The translations under genes and the position numbers were made by a program. Source: a virus. Taken from it: 64,000 bases of DNA. Shown here piece by piece: positions 54,022-62,348 of the stretch. Each line of letters opens with the position of its first letter. The first letter of the stretch is position 1. The notes under the pieces are model-generated. The model saw only the letters and a list, made by a program, of their open reading frames with translations, was not told where the DNA came from and searched no databases. The stretch spans positions 1 to 64,000 of the IMG/VR virus record IMGVR_UViG_3300047564_005375; one strand, given 5' to 3'.

Positions 54022-54764
54022 TGGGAATAGACCTCACCATAGAATCCAAAGCCATTTCAATTCTTGAAACATACGAGGGGGCAAACAATTATATTTTGGG
54101 TTTAAAAGATAAACTTCAGAATAATAAAAAGTTTTATCCCACCCGTAGTCAAGCTGAGTATATTGTCACCAACAAAGACAATACCCCCAAGGTTGCCAAG
54201 AAGTGGGTTATGTTGGATGCATACTTCTCCAACAAAATTGCTAACGACAAATTCTTAATCAATGTCCCCGAGAAAATTTGGATTGAAAAGTTGTTGGCGG
54301 AGAAAGATAAGGCGTACCACATTTGGGGAAAATTCTTCGAGGGTGATGCTTTGTCTGACATTTGGGTTCCTAAGGTATCACTTATTAAAGACAACAAAGT
54401 CGAGATTGGAGAAATCAACTACGAGAAATACGGTCACCGTCCTCCACTTGAACACCAAAAGACCGCAATTGAGAAACTCCTCGAAAATAAAAAATACATC
54501 TTGGCTGACGATATGGGATTGGGGAAAACAACTTCAACCATCATTGCTTCTTTGGAAACAGGAGCCAAGAAAATTCTTATCATATGTCCCGCAACCCTGA
54601 AGATAAACTGGCAAAGGGAATATGAATTGTATTCAAAAAAGTCGTCTTATGTTTGTGAGGGTAAAAACTATTCTCCCGAAGCTGAGATTGTGATAATGAA
54701 TTACGACATTATCAAAAACTTTCACGATACCAAAAAGAAAAGATTCAATCATTCTACAATCTAA
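54021..54764 (+). CDS. SNF2-family helicase, N-terminal part (before frame break)
   Basis: 247 residues from the ATG at 54021. Residues about 1-150 form a helical N-terminal region, followed by the motif I P-loop DDMGLGKTTSTIIAS and motif Ia ILIICPATLKINWQREYE. The reading ends at TAA 54762 after a run of A's (acc aaaaa g aaaa g). It continues in the +1 frame with the DEAH box and the rest of the helicase. Only the first part of the RecA1 domain is in this product, so on its own it should be inactive. DNA translocase or remodelling activity is expected of the full fused protein. It overlaps the SET gene stop. Confidence 0.8.
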   Translation: MGIDLTIESKAISILETYEGANNYILGLKDKLQNNKKFYPTRSQAEYIVTNKDNTPKVAKKWVMLDAYFSNKIANDKFLINVPEKIWIEKLLAEKDKAYHIWGKFFEGDALSDIWVPKVSLIKDNKVEIGEINYEKYGHRPPLEHQKTAIEKLLENKKYILADDMGLGKTTSTIIASLETGAKKILIICPATLKINWQREYELYSKKSSYVCEGKNYSPEAEIVIMNYDIIKNFHDTKKKRFNHSTI

Positions 54765-54771
54765 ATTTGAT

Positions 54772-55773
54772 TTGGTAATTATCGACGAGGCACACTACAT
54801 CCAAAATGTACAAGCCCAAAGAACCAAACTAATCAACGATTTGGTTAAAGATGTGGAAAGATTGTGGTTGTTGACCGGTACCCCCATGACATCACGTCCC
54901 ATAAATTATTTTAATCTTTTGAGTTTGGTGGATTCACCTGTGGCGAAAAATTGGATGGCTTATGTGATTAGATATTGTTCAGGTTACCAGTTCAAAGTGG
55001 GGATAAGAAAAGTTTGGAATGTCATGGGGGCATCCAACTTGGAGGAACTTCGTGACCGAACCTCTTCCACAGTTTTACGTAGACTGAAAGAAGATGTGTT
55101 AGACCTACCCGAAAAAATTATTACCCCTGTATATTTGAGACTTAGGTCAAAAATGTACGAAGAAGTGATGGGGGATTACTACAATTGGTACGACAAAAAT
55201 CCTGATGAAAGTAAGAACCTATCTATTCAATTTACTAAACTCACGGAAGTTCGACAGGTAATTGCGAATGAAAAAACTCAACACACCATTGAACTTGCGG
55301 AAAACATTATAGAACAAGGAAAAAAAGTTATAATCTTTTGTAACTTTACGAAATCTTTGGAATCCATTTGTGAACACTTTGGAAAATCTGCTGTGAGACT
55401 TGATGGTTCTATGTCTAAAAATCAAAGACAAGAATCTGTAGACAGGTTTCAAGAAGACGAAAAAGTAAAAGTGTTTGTTGGAAATATCAAAGCCGCTGGT
55501 GTGGGTATTACCCTAACCGCAGCCGAAGCCGTTATTATGAATGACCTTTCGTTTCTTCCATCTGACCATAGTCAAAGTGAAGACCGAGCCTACCGATATG
55601 GACAAAAAAACAATGTTTTGGTTTATTACCCTATCTTCGATAACACCATCGAGGGAATCATTTACGACATTCTCAACGCAAAAAAGAGAATCATCGGAAC
55701 TGTCATGGGTGACATTCAAGACGAAACAAATGTTGTAGAAGAAATCTTAAAGAGCATCAACCAAAGGAGATAA
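54772..55773 (+). CDS. SNF2-family helicase, C-terminal part (after frame break)
   Basis: About 333 residues. The frame is open from within the A-run near 54732-54742, and the first usable start is the TTG at 54772. Motif II is IIDEAHYIQN, motif III is LTGTPMTSRPINY, and the C-terminal RecA2 domain has VIIFCNFTKSLE, LDGSMSKNQRQESVDRFQ, VFVGNIKAAGVGITLTAAE and motif VI SEDRAYRYGQKNNV. These match SNF2-type ATPases. The reading continues upstream as DSIILQSKFDLVIIDEAH in the +1 frame, which joins perfectly to the N-terminal half if one A is removed from the run. A homopolymer error, a real mutation, or programmed frameshifting could each explain the break. Confidence 0.8.
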   Translation: MVIIDEAHYIQNVQAQRTKLINDLVKDVERLWLLTGTPMTSRPINYFNLLSLVDSPVAKNWMAYVIRYCSGYQFKVGIRKVWNVMGASNLEELRDRTSSTVLRRLKEDVLDLPEKIITPVYLRLRSKMYEEVMGDYYNWYDKNPDESKNLSIQFTKLTEVRQVIANEKTQHTIELAENIIEQGKKVIIFCNFTKSLESICEHFGKSAVRLDGSMSKNQRQESVDRFQEDEKVKVFVGNIKAAGVGITLTAAEAVIMNDLSFLPSDHSQSEDRAYRYGQKNNVLVYYPIFDNTIEGIIYDILNAKKRIIGTVMGDIQDETNVVEEILKSINQRR

Positions 55774-55788
55774 ACTCAAGTTTCCTGT

Positions 55789-55795
55789 TATTTAT
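55789..55795 (+). promoter_or_regulatory. Candidate late promoter element TATTTAT
   Basis: Context TGTTATTTATAGAAAAATC, 16 bp before the ATG at 55812 of the SOD fusion gene. Confidence 0.4.
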
Positions 55796-55811
55796 AGAAA
55801 AATCTTCTAAC

Positions 55812-57335
55812 ATGGAACATCTACAAGAATCCGTGGAAAAACTCGAAAAGAGAATTATCCACGAACAGAAAAAAGAAGAGGTAAAAGTTCTTATCAAAGA
55901 AATGAAAAAAATCGGGATAGAAAAACTCCCGTATGCCTATTCAGCCTTGAAACGATTCATTGACCCAGAGACAATGAACGTTCACTACAATAAACATTAC
56001 AAAGGTTACGTTGATAAACTCAACGGACTTTTATCAAAAAGAAAAGGAAGCGATGACTTGGAAAAAATTATCAAAAGTATTTCCAAGTATCCTAAAGCCG
56101 TAAGAGACAACGCAGGTGGTGCTTTCAATCACGCACTTTTTTGGAACATGTTATCCCCAACCCCGAAAAGAGTCGGAAAGGAAATGAATAGAAAAATCAG
56201 AAAAGATTTTGGTAACTTCATTAAGTTCAAACAAGAATTTGAGAAGATTGCTAAGGAAAGATTCGGTTCAGGTTGGGTGTGGTTGGTTCTTACCAACAAA
56301 GACACATTAAAGATTATGTCTACCCCAAACCAAGATAATCCACTAATGAATGTAATAGAAGGCGGCGGATATCCACTTTTAGGCTTAGATTTGTGGGAAC
56401 ATGCGTATTACCTCAAATACAAAAACAAAAGAGACGAGTACATTAAAAACTTTTGGACTGTCGTCAATTGGGATTTTGTTGAAGGGTTATACAAAATGAA
56501 AACTGAAACACAACTATTAGAAACCAAACAAATGGGACAGTTACTCATGGAAGGTAAATCCAACCCGTGTACTCGTGAACAGGTAGAATTCTACCGTATG
56601 TTGTTCAACGTCAACAAGACGGCAAGAAACAACTACAAGAATACCATTATCAAAGTTCACCAAAAAGAATTTGCCGACAAGTATTACCACCAACGAGACA
56701 ACGGAGAAATCCCCGGTGTCTACAATTTGGAAAAAGAGGGTCGTTCAATTATCAACTACATGAATACTAACTACTCGGTATTCTGTATTATGGTTCGTGA
56801 CCTTAACATGGTTTTGGGAAATATGGGAGAACCTTTGATTGATTTCAACGACAAGACACCTTCCGAACAAATTACTGAAATGAAACGCATGTGTCGTTTC
56901 ATCGAAAAATACTCAGGTCGTATTTTTGACCCAAAGAGTTCAACATTCAAAAATATTATGTCAACTTTGGCTGAAAAAGATAAAATTGGAACTCGTAGGG
57001 AATCTACCGCTAAGGAAAAGATTATTAAGAACCTACCTGGCGTTGCAGTTATCGGAACCGCAGGAGCTGGTAAAGAAATCGATGCCGTTCAAAAAATTGA
57101 CTTAAAAATTCACTTCCAAGGGCAAAACCTCACCGCTCAAGTAAAAGGGTTTGATGAACTCAAAGAGGAAGGTGACAAAATTGTGGTAACCAAACCTGGT
57201 GAAATCGACATTTACAAGGTCGATTGGATGGTTTTTGTAAAAGGTGGTCGGGTTGTTATATTCAAAAACAATCCTGAAATTGTTCTTGGTGAATATGTTT
57301 TTGACAAAAATGACCTTCTGTACAACTTAAGATAG
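55812..57335 (+). CDS. Fe/Mn superoxide dismutase fused to a nuclease-like C-terminal domain
   Basis: 507 residues. Residues 1-35 are a charged helix. Residues about 37-230 form a full Fe/Mn SOD. The opening is LPYAYSALKRFIDPETMNVH with ligand H58; H107 lies in AGGAFNHALFW; FGSGWVWLV follows; and D193/H197 lie in LLGLDLWEHAYY. All four metal ligands are present, so dismutation of superoxide is plausible. Residues about 240-390 are helical and unrecognised. Residues about 393-507 contain GTAGAGKEIDAVQKIDLKIH followed by LTAQVKGF. E422, D430, Q443 and K445 are spaced like a D-x(n)-[EQ]-x-K nuclease site of the Mrr/PD-(D/E)XK type. Fusing these activities is unusual. It lies 38 bp after the helicase. 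The nuclease call is inference. Confidence 0.8.
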   Translation: MEHLQESVEKLEKRIIHEQKKEEVKVLIKEMKKIGIEKLPYAYSALKRFIDPETMNVHYNKHYKGYVDKLNGLLSKRKGSDDLEKIIKSISKYPKAVRDNAGGAFNHALFWNMLSPTPKRVGKEMNRKIRKDFGNFIKFKQEFEKIAKERFGSGWVWLVLTNKDTLKIMSTPNQDNPLMNVIEGGGYPLLGLDLWEHAYYLKYKNKRDEYIKNFWTVVNWDFVEGLYKMKTETQLLETKQMGQLLMEGKSNPCTREQVEFYRMLFNVNKTARNNYKNTIIKVHQKEFADKYYHQRDNGEIPGVYNLEKEGRSIINYMNTNYSVFCIMVRDLNMVLGNMGEPLIDFNDKTPSEQITEMKRMCRFIEKYSGRIFDPKSSTFKNIMSTLAEKDKIGTRRESTAKEKIIKNLPGVAVIGTAGAGKEIDAVQKIDLKIHFQGQNLTAQVKGFDELKEEGDKIVVTKPGEIDIYKVDWMVFVKGGRVVIFKNNPEIVLGEYVFDKNDLLYNLR

Positions 57336-57342
57336 TACCGAC

Positions 57343-57349
57343 TATTTAT
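57343..57349 (+). promoter_or_regulatory. Candidate late promoter element TATTTAT
   Basis: Context GACTATTTATATGTATG, 4 bp before the ATG at 57354 of the gp13-like gene, in the 18-bp gap after the SOD fusion. Confidence 0.4.
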
Positions 57350-57353
57350 ATGT

Positions 57354-58472
57354 ATGGCAGTAATTCCAGAACCCGAAAGAAGTAGAATTTATACTCGTCT
57401 TAAGCACCAACTTGGTGCCCCTTTACGTAGCGTTGAATTAGAGGATGAAATGTTGGATTCCTTGATGGAACTTTCCATCGAAGATTACGAACAATACGTT
57501 CTCGATTGGTTAATTGAATCACAATGGACAAACCTTGTGAACCTCAACATGAGTGAAAAATCAGTTGCAAATGCCCTGATTACAAGAACACTCAATTTTG
57601 AAGACCAATTCACCTATGCATATTCAAAGATTGTTGGTCTACAAACTGTAGGACCGTGGGTATTGAAACAAGATTATTTCGTTTTAAGTGCCGGTACTCA
57701 ATCTTATGAAATTCCGGCGGGTAGAGAAGTTAACGAACTTCTTTGGTTCTCAAACCAACCTTTTCAAAACTTGGCATTGTGGGGAACCACAGACTATGGT
57801 TTTGGTGGTGTTGGATTGGGAGCTAACCAAGCAGGGTACGCACAAATTGGAACTGCCGGTTCTTACTTTATGTTGAGTGGATTCGATTATCTTTTAAGAT
57901 ATCAAGAAGCGAACATCCTTAACAGAATCTTAGGAGGTGAGTTAACCTACAAAATCACAGGTCTCCCTGATGGTAAAAGGTTGATTACCCTCTACAATGC
58001 CCCAGGTAGTAACTTCTCATGGAGTAACTACTCTGAATATACAGGAAAGGCTGTATGGTATTTCTACTACGAAGTCGATGGAGACAGTAGAGCACAATGT
58101 CTAAAAGACAATCCTGACATTATTAAGTTACCTTCAGATGTTCCACTTGAACAACTTTCTTGGGAAGATTTGAATGTTCCTGGTCAACAATGGGTTAGAC
58201 GCTGGTTCACGGCTTACGCCAAAGAAACTTTAGCTCGTGTTCGTGGAAAATACAGTGGAAACTTGAAAACACCTGACAGTGAAATTATCATGGATTATCA
58301 GGTACTTCAAACTGAGGCAAAAGATGAAAAGAGTAAGTTAGAAGAAGAACTAAAATTACGTCTTGAAAGACTCCGTCCTGAAAATCAAATGAAGAAGGAA
58401 GCGGAAATTGCTGAAAACCTCAACAAACAAATGAAGTACAGAGCAATGCCAAGACAGATTTACGTAATATAA
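57354..58472 (+). CDS. Neck/head completion protein, gp13-like
   Basis: 372 residues. The N-terminus has the neck-protein pattern: YTRLKHQLGAPLRSVELEDE, then SIEDYEQYVLDWLIESQWTN. The middle is beta-rich (YEIPAGREVNELLWF, GLPDGKRLITLYNAPG). The C-terminal helices WVRRWFTAYAKETLARVRGK and a long charged helix (about 320-360) match the closing part of gp13-type proteins. In T4, gp13 and gp14 form the neck that binds the tail terminator gp15. Here gp13 is on the plus strand, about 3.8 kb from the gp14-like gene on the minus strand, with the SET/helicase/SOD cargo between them. Confidence 0.65.
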   Translation: MAVIPEPERSRIYTRLKHQLGAPLRSVELEDEMLDSLMELSIEDYEQYVLDWLIESQWTNLVNLNMSEKSVANALITRTLNFEDQFTYAYSKIVGLQTVGPWVLKQDYFVLSAGTQSYEIPAGREVNELLWFSNQPFQNLALWGTTDYGFGGVGLGANQAGYAQIGTAGSYFMLSGFDYLLRYQEANILNRILGGELTYKITGLPDGKRLITLYNAPGSNFSWSNYSEYTGKAVWYFYYEVDGDSRAQCLKDNPDIIKLPSDVPLEQLSWEDLNVPGQQWVRRWFTAYAKETLARVRGKYSGNLKTPDSEIIMDYQVLQTEAKDEKSKLEEELKLRLERLRPENQMKKEAEIAENLNKQMKYRAMPRQIYVI

Positions 58473-58476
58473 TTTT

Positions 58477-58812
58477 ATGGCTGTTATTAAGAGTGTCCCC
58501 TCTCAAAGAATTTTCAACAACAAAGTAATTCACACTTCAGAAGTTGCTGTTGTATCGGAACCATTTTATGAAACACATGGAGAAGCCTGTGTTGTAATCA
58601 GAGGAATTGATAGTTCCAAAGTTAGATTGGACAGTATTTCCACTGACCACACTGTAATCAAAGCCATGACGAAAGTTTTGATTATTCCCGATGTGGGAAA
58701 AATCGATGAAGAGTATGACGAAATTGTAATCGACAAAGGTGCGTGTGTAGAATTCCGGTTCTGTGCCGGAACTTGGTACATCATCTCCTCTGACGGACTT
58801 AAGCAGTCCTAA
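58477..58812 (+). CDS. Hypothetical small protein after the gp13-like gene
   Basis: 111 residues, ATG at 58477, 4 bp after the gp13-like stop, so co-transcribed. Beta-rich with two cysteines near FRFCAGTWYI and one in GEACVVIRG. The sequence has the look of a small virion beta-sandwich protein, but no family is recognised. Its end overlaps the end of the minus-strand TRD-like gene by 14 bp. Confidence 0.55.
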   Translation: MAVIKSVPSQRIFNNKVIHTSEVAVVSEPFYETHGEACVVIRGIDSSKVRLDSISTDHTVIKAMTKVLIIPDVGKIDEEYDEIVIDKGACVEFRFCAGTWYIISSDGLKQS

Positions 58813-59086
58813 GAGGAATATTCTTCAGCTCCTTAACACTGATACTTTGTAAGTTTGTGGTACCACGTGCCATGGAAACAAACACCCCTTGGTTTGCCAA
58901 GTGCTCGAATACGTAAAACAAATAATCTGGTACTACCAAATCAGGACGAGTAATCGTCACTCCAATATGTTCAGGTGAAAACTCACGAGTTGGTCGTCCA
59001 ACTTTGTTGGCACTTCCTTTACGAATTAACCAAAAATTGGCTTCAGGGTCATTGACTTTGAGGTCAACTATGTGTTTCAGTTTCAT
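58799..59086 (-). CDS. Small HsdS target-recognition-like protein
   Basis: 95 residues, ATG at 59086. The second half, HIGVTITRPDLVVPDYLFYV followed by LANQGVFVSMARGTTNLQSI and SVKELKNIPL, resembles the C-terminal part of a type I restriction specificity (HsdS) target-recognition domain: the P-x-Y-L-F/Y-Y helix, the G-T-T-x-x-x-I loop and the final I-P-L strand. Only about half of one TRD is present, with no methylase or nuclease partner nearby. It overlaps the DNA polymerase stop by 23 bp, so it is translated with the polymerase. It could be a decoy or inhibitor of host restriction, or a DNA-binding accessory. Confidence 0.55.
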   Translation of the reverse strand: MKLKHIVDLKVNDPEANFWLIRKGSANKVGRPTREFSPEHIGVTITRPDLVVPDYLFYVFEHLANQGVFVSMARGTTNLQSISVKELKNIPLRTA

Positions 59087-61865
59087 ATTGGTAAATATAC
59101 TGCTCCCATCCCTCTTCTGCCAAATCGTACATATAATTTGATGAAAGACCTCTTTTTTCCCAATATTTTACTTCACCCTCAGACATTGTCATTACTTCAT
59201 CCAACTCATCTTGGTCACCAGGTCCCATAGGGTATCCGTTAATTAACTCACACTGAGTGGCGGTAAAGATACCCATGTCTTCAGGATTATTGACTAACAT
59301 ACCATTTCTGACATCGTCTTTGAAACAAACCATTAGTGGTTCAATACGTTTGTTGAAAGTAGTAACTGCCCGTGCAACATTGTAATCACCCGTCATGTCA
59401 GGATTTGCCTCCAACTCATCAGGTTCCAAAATGTAACAATTCAACTTAATGTATGAGTCAACATCTTGAAGAACCTCACCCGTCTTATCAAAGTGTCTCT
59501 TCTTTTGTAATTCGGAGTACTTCTTAGCAGGAACTTTTTGTACATCACCGTGAGACGCTTTCTCACCGTTGTTGACGTACATAATTACGTCCCCCAAGTT
59601 CAAGTTCATCTTATGGTGAATCGCAAGTTCCATATGAGCTTGACGAGACATCAAGGAACCCGCTTTGGTGGTCTGTGTACAACGTTTCTTGTAATCATCA
59701 ATGGTTTGCTTAACTTTTGCTTTTTGAGCAATCTGAGCAAGTGGAATTTGATGGTTGTAAATCTTTTCTAAGTACTCGTAGTAGTAATCAACAAATTCTT
59801 TACCCTTACCCTCGAGTAACATCTTAATTCCTTTATCCAAGAATTTCTCAATGTAACCTGGTAGTTTTTTTGATTTAATGGAGTTACCTGTAAGTTTAAT
59901 CTTCCCTTTGTAATCCATAACCGCATAGTTCTTACGAGCAAGGTTGATACAGGACGGCCAAACCCCATCGGTGTCCAAAGCCATCTCACCCCTCATGAAT
60001 ATATCGTTGTATTCAGCAACATCTGCCTCGGCACCTTCATAAACTTTATCTTTCTTAACTTTCCAATTCAATCCTCGTCCTACGTACTTCCTTTCGGTTG
60101 CACCTTCAGGAAGTGAGAAGTTCACACCATCCGTGTCCATCACAAGAGGAGTGTATCCACGTGCCATAAAGAACTTAATCATCTGACGAAGATATTGACG
60201 ACCTGTACAGGTAATCTGTTCACCCATATACATGTCCCCCCAAGCATAAACCTGTGGTGCAGACAAGGCACCGAACATCGAGTTGATGAAGATTTTAATC
60301 GGAAGTTGTTTGTTGTTATAGGACGCCGCTCGTTTGGGGTCACTCTCGTAATATTTTTCTGCAAGTTCTTTGTACAAAATACGAGTATCACGGAAGTACT
60401 TCAACATTCCCTTCATTGCACCTGTCACGTCACATTGGGGGAACACGTCATGTACCAATTGAATTGAAGGGTACAGGGACGAGAAGTCAAGTTTGAGTAC
60501 ATCTTTGGAATAACCCACCTTAAGTAGTCGAGACAATCCACCCACAAAGTCAGTTTTACTTTGTTTGGCGGGTATTGCTAAATTGTGTTTGTAACTCCAA
60601 GCAAGCATCAACATCTTCCAAAGAGTTGCGGTTCCCATGGTTGATACTCTTTCGTAGGTGGTTGGAATCATTGATGCAAGGAGAAATGAACCTTGGTTGA
60701 ATTCTTTATCTACTTTGAGGGTTTCATCCAAGTCATCTTGTAGGTATCGCTCAACAATATCGGCTCCGTCTGTTAAGAGATAGGTATCAGGAAACTTTTT
60801 GTCCAAATCAACAAAGTCCCCCTTTTTACGATATTCACCATTTTTGAGGTTCAACCAATACTTTTGTTTCTCGGTATACATTTTACCGATACTATCGTGG
60901 CTGATGTAAACTCGGTCAGGTTGTTTGGCGTTGATAAACTCAGAAATGTACTTAAGACCTGCCGACTTGATTGAGGAGTTAATTGCTTGGGCACGACGAA
61001 CAGCGTGAATAATATCAATTACGTTGTATCCCCAAATCGAAGTCTGCATGAAATCCTCAACTTCGTTTGCCAACTTCAAAAGGTTCTTCTTTTGTGAAAT
61101 TGAATGTTCGGGGTGAAGGGAACGAACAATCTTTCTAATATCCATTCCAAGGATTCTACAACGTTCAAAAATCCAATACCAGTCGAAGTTTGCGGAGTTG
61201 TACCCACCGATGATACTTGGTTTGATTTCATTAATGACCTTGAAGAATTCTAAGATACCTTCCTTTTCTTGACTCTCATCAATACACTCGATGATTCGGT
61301 TGTAACCCTTATTGGTTCTCATACCAATCATGAAGATACGACCGTCCTTGGGTTCAAGAGAGGTCGTCTCCAAGTCAAATACCAACCGAGTTACATCGTC
61401 ATAATCTTCATATCCTTTGAACAATCTTTTTTCTTTTGATATAAAGTACTGCTCAACGGGGGGGAGAATCAAAATCTTATCACGGGACTTCTCACCCCAC
61501 GGGTCACAACCGCCCTCACGGAAAAACTGAATCAGACTTCTATAACCTTTGAGTGACTTTACCATAAAGGTAAGTCCTTGTTCCATACGTTCATCACCAT
61601 GAGTATCCAATTTGGTGATAACGATTCCATGTTTGGTCATCGCCTCCTTTTGAGCTCCCTTGGAATTGTTGTAGAAATTAAGACCACGAAGGTCTCCTAC
61701 CCAACAAAAAGGGGTGAACGTATCCTTACGGATTTCCTTTCCCTTACCAGGAATTTCTTTGATTTTATAAATTGAATCTGATACATAGTCGAATTCACAC
61801 GACACTATAAATTCTTCAGGGTCGTTACCCTCCAAGAATGCTTTGATATCCTCAGGTGTTGTCAT
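59064..61865 (-). CDS. 43: Family B DNA polymerase (gp43-like)
   Basis: 933 residues from the ATG at 61865; a GTG at 61901 would add 12 residues. 3'-5' exonuclease motifs: Exo I VFDLETTS (about 163-169), Exo II GGYNSANFDWYW (about 220-231), Exo III around ERYLQDDLDETL. Polymerase motifs: A LKLDFSSLYPSI (about 457-468), B KIFINSMFGALSAPQVYAWG, and C VMDTDGVNFS with the catalytic D-T-D at about 577-579. The length compares with T4 gp43 (898). The C-terminus has no obvious clamp-binding peptide of the T4 type. A strong promoter lies about 70 bp upstream. It is coupled to the TRD-like gene downstream. Confidence 0.95.
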   Translation of the reverse strand: MTTPEDIKAFLEGNDPEEFIVSCEFDYVSDSIYKIKEIPGKGKEIRKDTFTPFCWVGDLRGLNFYNNSKGAQKEAMTKHGIVITKLDTHGDERMEQGLTFMVKSLKGYRSLIQFFREGGCDPWGEKSRDKILILPPVEQYFISKEKRLFKGYEDYDDVTRLVFDLETTSLEPKDGRIFMIGMRTNKGYNRIIECIDESQEKEGILEFFKVINEIKPSIIGGYNSANFDWYWIFERCRILGMDIRKIVRSLHPEHSISQKKNLLKLANEVEDFMQTSIWGYNVIDIIHAVRRAQAINSSIKSAGLKYISEFINAKQPDRVYISHDSIGKMYTEKQKYWLNLKNGEYRKKGDFVDLDKKFPDTYLLTDGADIVERYLQDDLDETLKVDKEFNQGSFLLASMIPTTYERVSTMGTATLWKMLMLAWSYKHNLAIPAKQSKTDFVGGLSRLLKVGYSKDVLKLDFSSLYPSIQLVHDVFPQCDVTGAMKGMLKYFRDTRILYKELAEKYYESDPKRAASYNNKQLPIKIFINSMFGALSAPQVYAWGDMYMGEQITCTGRQYLRQMIKFFMARGYTPLVMDTDGVNFSLPEGATERKYVGRGLNWKVKKDKVYEGAEADVAEYNDIFMRGEMALDTDGVWPSCINLARKNYAVMDYKGKIKLTGNSIKSKKLPGYIEKFLDKGIKMLLEGKGKEFVDYYYEYLEKIYNHQIPLAQIAQKAKVKQTIDDYKKRCTQTTKAGSLMSRQAHMELAIHHKMNLNLGDVIMYVNNGEKASHGDVQKVPAKKYSELQKKRHFDKTGEVLQDVDSYIKLNCYILEPDELEANPDMTGDYNVARAVTTFNKRIEPLMVCFKDDVRNGMLVNNPEDMGIFTATQCELINGYPMGPGDQDELDEVMTMSEGEVKYWEKRGLSSNYMYDLAEEGWEQYIYQYETETHS

Positions 61866-61935
61866 AATACAGTTTTTTCCGAGTGACACATTCTCTTCCA
61901 CACCATGTGGAGTTTGTCTTACTCATTCAACTGTA

Positions 61936-61964
61936 AATATAGAAAAGAATTGTTCTTTGGTCAA
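61936..61964 (-). promoter_or_regulatory. Promoter of DNA polymerase
   Basis: TTGACC (61959-61964), a 17-bp spacer and TATATT (61936-61941) on the minus strand. It also fits the Flavobacterium-type consensus TTG-N20-TATATTTA. It begins immediately after the stop of the BppU-like gene. Confidence 0.65.
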
Positions 61965-62342
61965 TTAACAACACGCAGTCTCAGAAATGAAACTGTCCTC
62001 GATATTAATATAAAGGTCCTCTCTGATAGGCATAATTAAGTTACCATCGTTGTTCTTAACCAAGAATTGACCTGTATATCTTCCCGGTGTGTTTGTATCT
62101 CTTGAGGTGAACCTGTAGTAGATGTAATACTCTGTTGGAGCACCATCTGCCAATATTAAACTAACAATATAACAAGGCGCGGAAACAATTTTCGGAATAC
62201 CTGTCGCGGTGTTTATCATAGAAAAATAAATGGTGGCACTCTCTAACGACTCCATTATTTCTAAGTAACCCGTTCTACCATCTTGAACAACCTGCATTTT
62301 CAAAACAGGTAATGTTGCGTTTTTTCTGATAAAAAATTCCAT
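61965..62342 (-). CDS. BppU-like baseplate/fibre domain protein
   Basis: 125 residues, ATG at 62342. The pattern FFIRKNATLPVLKMQVVQDG, SATIYFSMINTATG, YYIYYRFTSRDTNTPGRYTG and FLVKNNDGNLIMPI strongly resembles the N-terminal domain of BppU-type baseplate upper proteins: an I-x-K-N-x-T strand, an F-x-M strand, D-T-x-x-x-G-x-Y, and a final P strand. In lactococcal phages this domain anchors receptor-binding proteins. It ends in ETACC. A TATTTAT element lies 6 bp before the start. It is 18 bp after the glycosyltransferase-like gene, which suggests a surface or fibre-modification unit. Confidence 0.6.
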   Translation of the reverse strand: MEFFIRKNATLPVLKMQVVQDGRTGYLEIMESLESATIYFSMINTATGIPKIVSAPCYIVSLILADGAPTEYYIYYRFTSRDTNTPGRYTGQFLVKNNDGNLIMPIREDLYINIEDSFISETACC

Positions 62343-62348
62343 ACAAAG

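Noticed and set aside
54021-55773. Helicase as T4 UvsW
   Set aside because: The motifs (DDMGLGKTT, IIDEAH, RAYRYGQ) are of the SNF2 type; the UvsW N-terminal domain and its motif variants were not seen.
61866-61901. GTG start of DNA polymerase at 61901
   Set aside because: It adds 12 residues only. The ATG at 61865 is the better start codon, though both lie downstream of the promoter, so GTG use cannot be excluded.
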